Source of the DNA: Streptomyces sp. CB00455
GTDB lineage: Bacteria; Actinomycetota; Actinomycetes; Streptomycetales; Streptomycetaceae
NCBI RefSeq assembly: GCF_001905445.1
Contig: NZ_LIVQ01000005.1
Coordinates: 1-64,000 of the forward strand
Direction: 5' to 3'
Length of the DNA: 64,000 nt
In this document: positions 62,052-64,000 of the stretch, piece after piece
Numbering within the stretch: position 1 is the stretch's first letter
How the letters are laid out: each line of letters starts with the position of its first letter
The notes under the pieces: generated by a model
What the model saw: the letters and a program-made list of their open reading frames with translations, nothing else
The model's database searches: none
Told to the model about the DNA's origin: nothing
Program-made: the position numbers and the translations under genes

Positions 62052-62552
62052 TCAGCGCCCGGCGCGGTGGTCGTAGACCGTGAGGGACAGCGCCTTCATC
62101 GCGGCCCTGGCCCGCTCCGCGTCCTGGCCCTGGTCGACGGCCTCCAGCGCGGCCGCCGCCGACACCCGTACCGCGAGCGGCAGACCGTCGTAGGCCGAGA
62201 CGCGGTAGGCGACGGTACGGCGCGCTTCCCGCTCCTGCCCGCTCACCCCGTCCGGGGTGAGCGGGAAGACCGCGGCCTGATACGTCGCGATGCTCACGAG
62301 GACCGCGTCGGCGATCCCCTCCGCGTACCCGCCGGACCGGGCGCCGTCCTGATCGGGCCGCAGGAAGGCCGCCACGTGGCGGCGGGAGAGGAACGAGCCG
62401 ATGCCCGCGCCCAGTCCGGCGGCCGCACCGGCCACCGCGGCCGTCAGCCGGCCGCCCAGGAGAAGGCCGAAGCAGGCTCCCGCGACGGCGCCGCACGTCA
62501 CCAGTACGAAGGTGATCATCAGGTGTATGCGGACGGCGATCGAGGACCTCAT
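62052..62552 (-). CDS. Hypothetical two-helix membrane protein
   Basis: 166 residues from ATG 62552. Two membrane helices near the N-terminus (about 8-29 and 33-52, LMITFVLVTCGAVAGACFG and GRLTAAVAGAAAGLGAGIGS), then a soluble C-terminal helical domain (RRHVAAFLRPDQDG ... DQGQDAERARAAMKAL). Family not recognised. The longer frame up to 62675 runs through a tandem repeat and is not coding. Confidence 0.7.
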   Translation of the reverse strand: MRSSIAVRIHLMITFVLVTCGAVAGACFGLLLGGRLTAAVAGAAAGLGAGIGSFLSRRHVAAFLRPDQDGARSGGYAEGIADAVLVSIATYQAAVFPLTPDGVSGQEREARRTVAYRVSAYDGLPLAVRVSAAAALEAVDQGQDAERARAAMKALSLTVYDHRAGR

Positions 62553-62621
62553 GCCCAGCAGTATGCACAGCGCCCTGGCGCCCTCCGGGGCCCGGCCCGG
62601 CTGCGAAGGGCCCCCGATCGG

Positions 62622-62690
62622 TCCCGGAGGGCACGGGCCGCACCCCGGAGGGCACGGGCGGACCCCGGAGGGCACGGGCCGGACCCGTCA
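62622..62690. repeat. Tandem repeat upstream of the DUF4232 gene end
   Basis: About three copies of a 20-22 base unit CCCCGGAGGGCACGGGCCG. Located between the membrane-protein gene start and the DUF4232 stop; no coding role seen. Confidence 0.7.
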
Positions 62691-62721
62691 CGGCCCCGGC
62701 GGGCGGCGCCGTGACGGATCT

Positions 62722-63411
62722 TCAGGAGGGCCGGGTCGTCGAGAAGGCGGTCACCGTCACCTTGTCGTCGCACTCCGCGAAGATGCCGTCGTCCATGGAG
62801 AGCCGGTGCGAGCCCGCGTCCGGGACGCCGAGGGCGAGCGTGCGGAAGGTGGTCGGCGTGGCGCCGGACACGCAGTAGCCGTCGGCCTCCCCCTGGACGT
62901 TGACGAAGGTGAGTTTCGTCCAGGCCCGGCCGCCCGGAACCAGGGACACGGTGGCGGCGGAGCCGCCGGGGGTGGTGGTGAGCGGGATGTTCCGGCCGGG
63001 TGACCCGTCGCCGATCCCGGCGGCGGTCGGGAATCCGCGCAGGGTGCAGGCGTGCGTCGAGGTGTTCGTCACGGAGACGACGACGGCTCCCGTTCCCGTC
63101 CCCGTCGGCCGGACATCGGCCTGGTGGCCGTCGGAGACCTTGACCTGGTCGGCCGTACATGCCTTCCCGCCGGCGGCCGGGCCGGGCGCTGAAGGGCCGG
63201 GTCCGCTGGGGCCCGCCCCGGCCGGGGTTCCGGCGGAGGAACCGCCCGCCGGCGTCGGCAGCGCCGAAGCCGGTCCCGTGGACGGGGGCGCCGACGGTTC
63301 GGGGAGCGCGCCGTCGTCACCGGCCGGCGTGCAGCCGCCCACCAGGGCGGCGAGCGCCACCGCCACGACCATCGCTCCGGCTGCCCGGCTGACACCCGCT
63401 GTGTGCTGCAT
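62722..63411 (-). CDS. DUF4232 lipoprotein
   Basis: 229 residues, ATG 63411. Lipobox LVGGC (Cys about residue 27) after a hydrophobic core. A Pro/Gly/Ser-rich linker (about 30-80) leads to the DUF4232 domain: VVVSVTNTSTHACTLRGFPT (about 110-129), SLVPGGRAWTKLTFVN and GYCVSGA with paired cysteines. A surface lipoprotein of immunoglobulin-like fold; role unknown. Confidence 0.9.
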   Translation of the reverse strand: MQHTAGVSRAAGAMVVAVALAALVGGCTPAGDDGALPEPSAPPSTGPASALPTPAGGSSAGTPAGAGPSGPGPSAPGPAAGGKACTADQVKVSDGHQADVRPTGTGTGAVVVSVTNTSTHACTLRGFPTAAGIGDGSPGRNIPLTTTPGGSAATVSLVPGGRAWTKLTFVNVQGEADGYCVSGATPTTFRTLALGVPDAGSHRLSMDDGIFAECDDKVTVTAFSTTRPS

Positions 63412-63964
63412 GTGCGCTCCCGAGGTTCACGACCGGTCCCACGCCGGCACTCGTGGACGAAGACACCACGGGGCCGTGCCGCAGTTCTGCGGGACACGGC
63501 GTTGTGGCGGATCCGTGACCGGCCCACGACACAGCGGTGAGGCGCCCTGGGCCGGCCCCGGCCAACGGCCCGTCGGACGCACCTGTGCACAGCCCGCTCG
63601 GCCGCCGACGACGTGCCGTGCGGTGCCGAGCGGTGCCGTGCCGTGCCGTGCCGTGCACCAGCCTCTGCCGGCGCGTGCTCTACGCCCACAGGCCGAGCTG
63701 GCTGGACGCGCAGCCGTAGACCGGCGACCGGCACGCGGTCCGGGTATCACGCGGTCCGGGTATGCGGAGGCGGTCCGGGCGTGGAGGCGGCCCGGCTGTG
63801 TGGAGGCGGCCCGGCTGTGTGGAGGCGGCCCGGCTCTGTGGAGGCGGTCCGGCTGTGCCGGGTCCGGGCGTGCAGTGGTCCGGAGTCACCGACCTGTGCG
63901 GCACCGCCGTCCCGACGGCCGGCGCCCTCCCCGCCTGACGGGCACGGTGACGCGGCGGCGGGCC
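63412..63964. other. Intergenic region with tandem repeats
   Basis: About 550 bases without supported genes. GTGCC pentamers at about 63614-63655. Around 63770-63860, four to five copies of a unit of about 19-20 bases, GGAGGCGGCCCGGCTGTGT, preceded by degenerate CGCGGTCCGGGTAT copies. The DUF4232 promoter must lie near the left end. Confidence 0.6.
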
Positions 63965-64000
63965 TCATCCCGCCTTGCGCAGGATCCTGGTCACCGCCGC
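63965..64000 (-). CDS. C-terminal tail of a gene cut by the window edge
   Basis: A leftward frame open at the window end stops at TGA 63965-63967; visible residues AAVTRILRKAG. Not identifiable. Confidence 0.35.
   Translation of the reverse strand, partial: AAVTRILRKAG

Overview
The window is chromosomal DNA of a high-GC actinomycete, almost certainly Streptomyces or a close relative. The basis is very GC-rich third codon positions, frequent GTG starts, 4-base ATGA/GTGA gene overlaps, an SsgA-like sporulation protein, several families seen mostly in Streptomyces (DUF5713, DUF6480, DUF6777, DUF5133, DUF7144), many SpoIIE-type phosphatases and anti-sigma-type ATPases, and two Hanks-type Ser/Thr kinases. 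I saw no rRNA, tRNA, CRISPR array or intact mobile element. The gene mix (signalling, secreted low-complexity proteins, pseudogenes, IS remnants) fits an accessory part of the chromosome; argG is the one clear primary-metabolism gene.

Layout. 0-6 kb: DUF5713 protein, membrane Ser/Thr kinase with an SH3-like sensor, SsgA-like protein, DUF7144 and DUF6480 membrane proteins, a decayed short-chain dehydrogenase and a four-EF-hand calcium protein. 6-11.3 kb: a tandem-HTH MerR regulator divergent from an erythromycin-esterase-type enzyme across a 22-bp palindrome, a helicase remnant, a methyltransferase, and an XRE/MmyB regulator divergent from a short-chain dehydrogenase. 11.4-18 kb: a cluster of exported low-complexity proteins (His-rich, DUF6777 with long repeats, two Gly-rich, one collagen-like lipoprotein) followed by a soluble Ser/Thr kinase. 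Two of the exported proteins share a leader peptide and an upstream 31-bp motif. 18-24.3 kb: orphan LuxR HTH, PAS-PAS-GAF-SpoIIE-ATPase protein, a 165-bp MITE-like inverted-repeat element, an APC permease and a hypothetical protein. 24.6-28.7 kb: a tightly overlapping glycerol kinase / glycerol-3-phosphate dehydrogenase / second flavoprotein operon. 29.4-35 kb: a GOLPH3-like protein and a giant protein of about 1,610 residues split by a frameshift. 35-39 kb: ANTAR/DUF5133 protein with a Glu-Pro linker, an anti-sigma-type ATPase, remnants of a kinase and a SARP regulator, and a MarR regulator. 39.1-42.6 kb: a three-gene, fully overlapping operon of SpoIIE phosphatase, B12-binding sensor and STAS protein. 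43-50.4 kb: RNA ligase-like protein, sugar epimerase, a two-component system and a glycosyltransferase/DUF2064/GT87 operon. 50.7-58.8 kb: serine hydrolase, small proteins, UGT-type glycosyltransferase, IS remnant, YVTN beta-propeller, MarR/SnoaL pair with twin operators, DUF2231 protein and SixA-like phosphatase. 59-64 kb: PerM transporter, argG with an ARG-box region, a membrane protein and a DUF4232 lipoprotein.

Most interesting: the SpoIIE/B12/STAS operon. Its middle protein carries the W-x9-EH signature of CarH-type light-sensing cobalamin proteins but has no DNA-binding domain, which suggests light- or B12-controlled partner switching. Second is the secreted low-complexity cluster at 11.5-16.8 kb.
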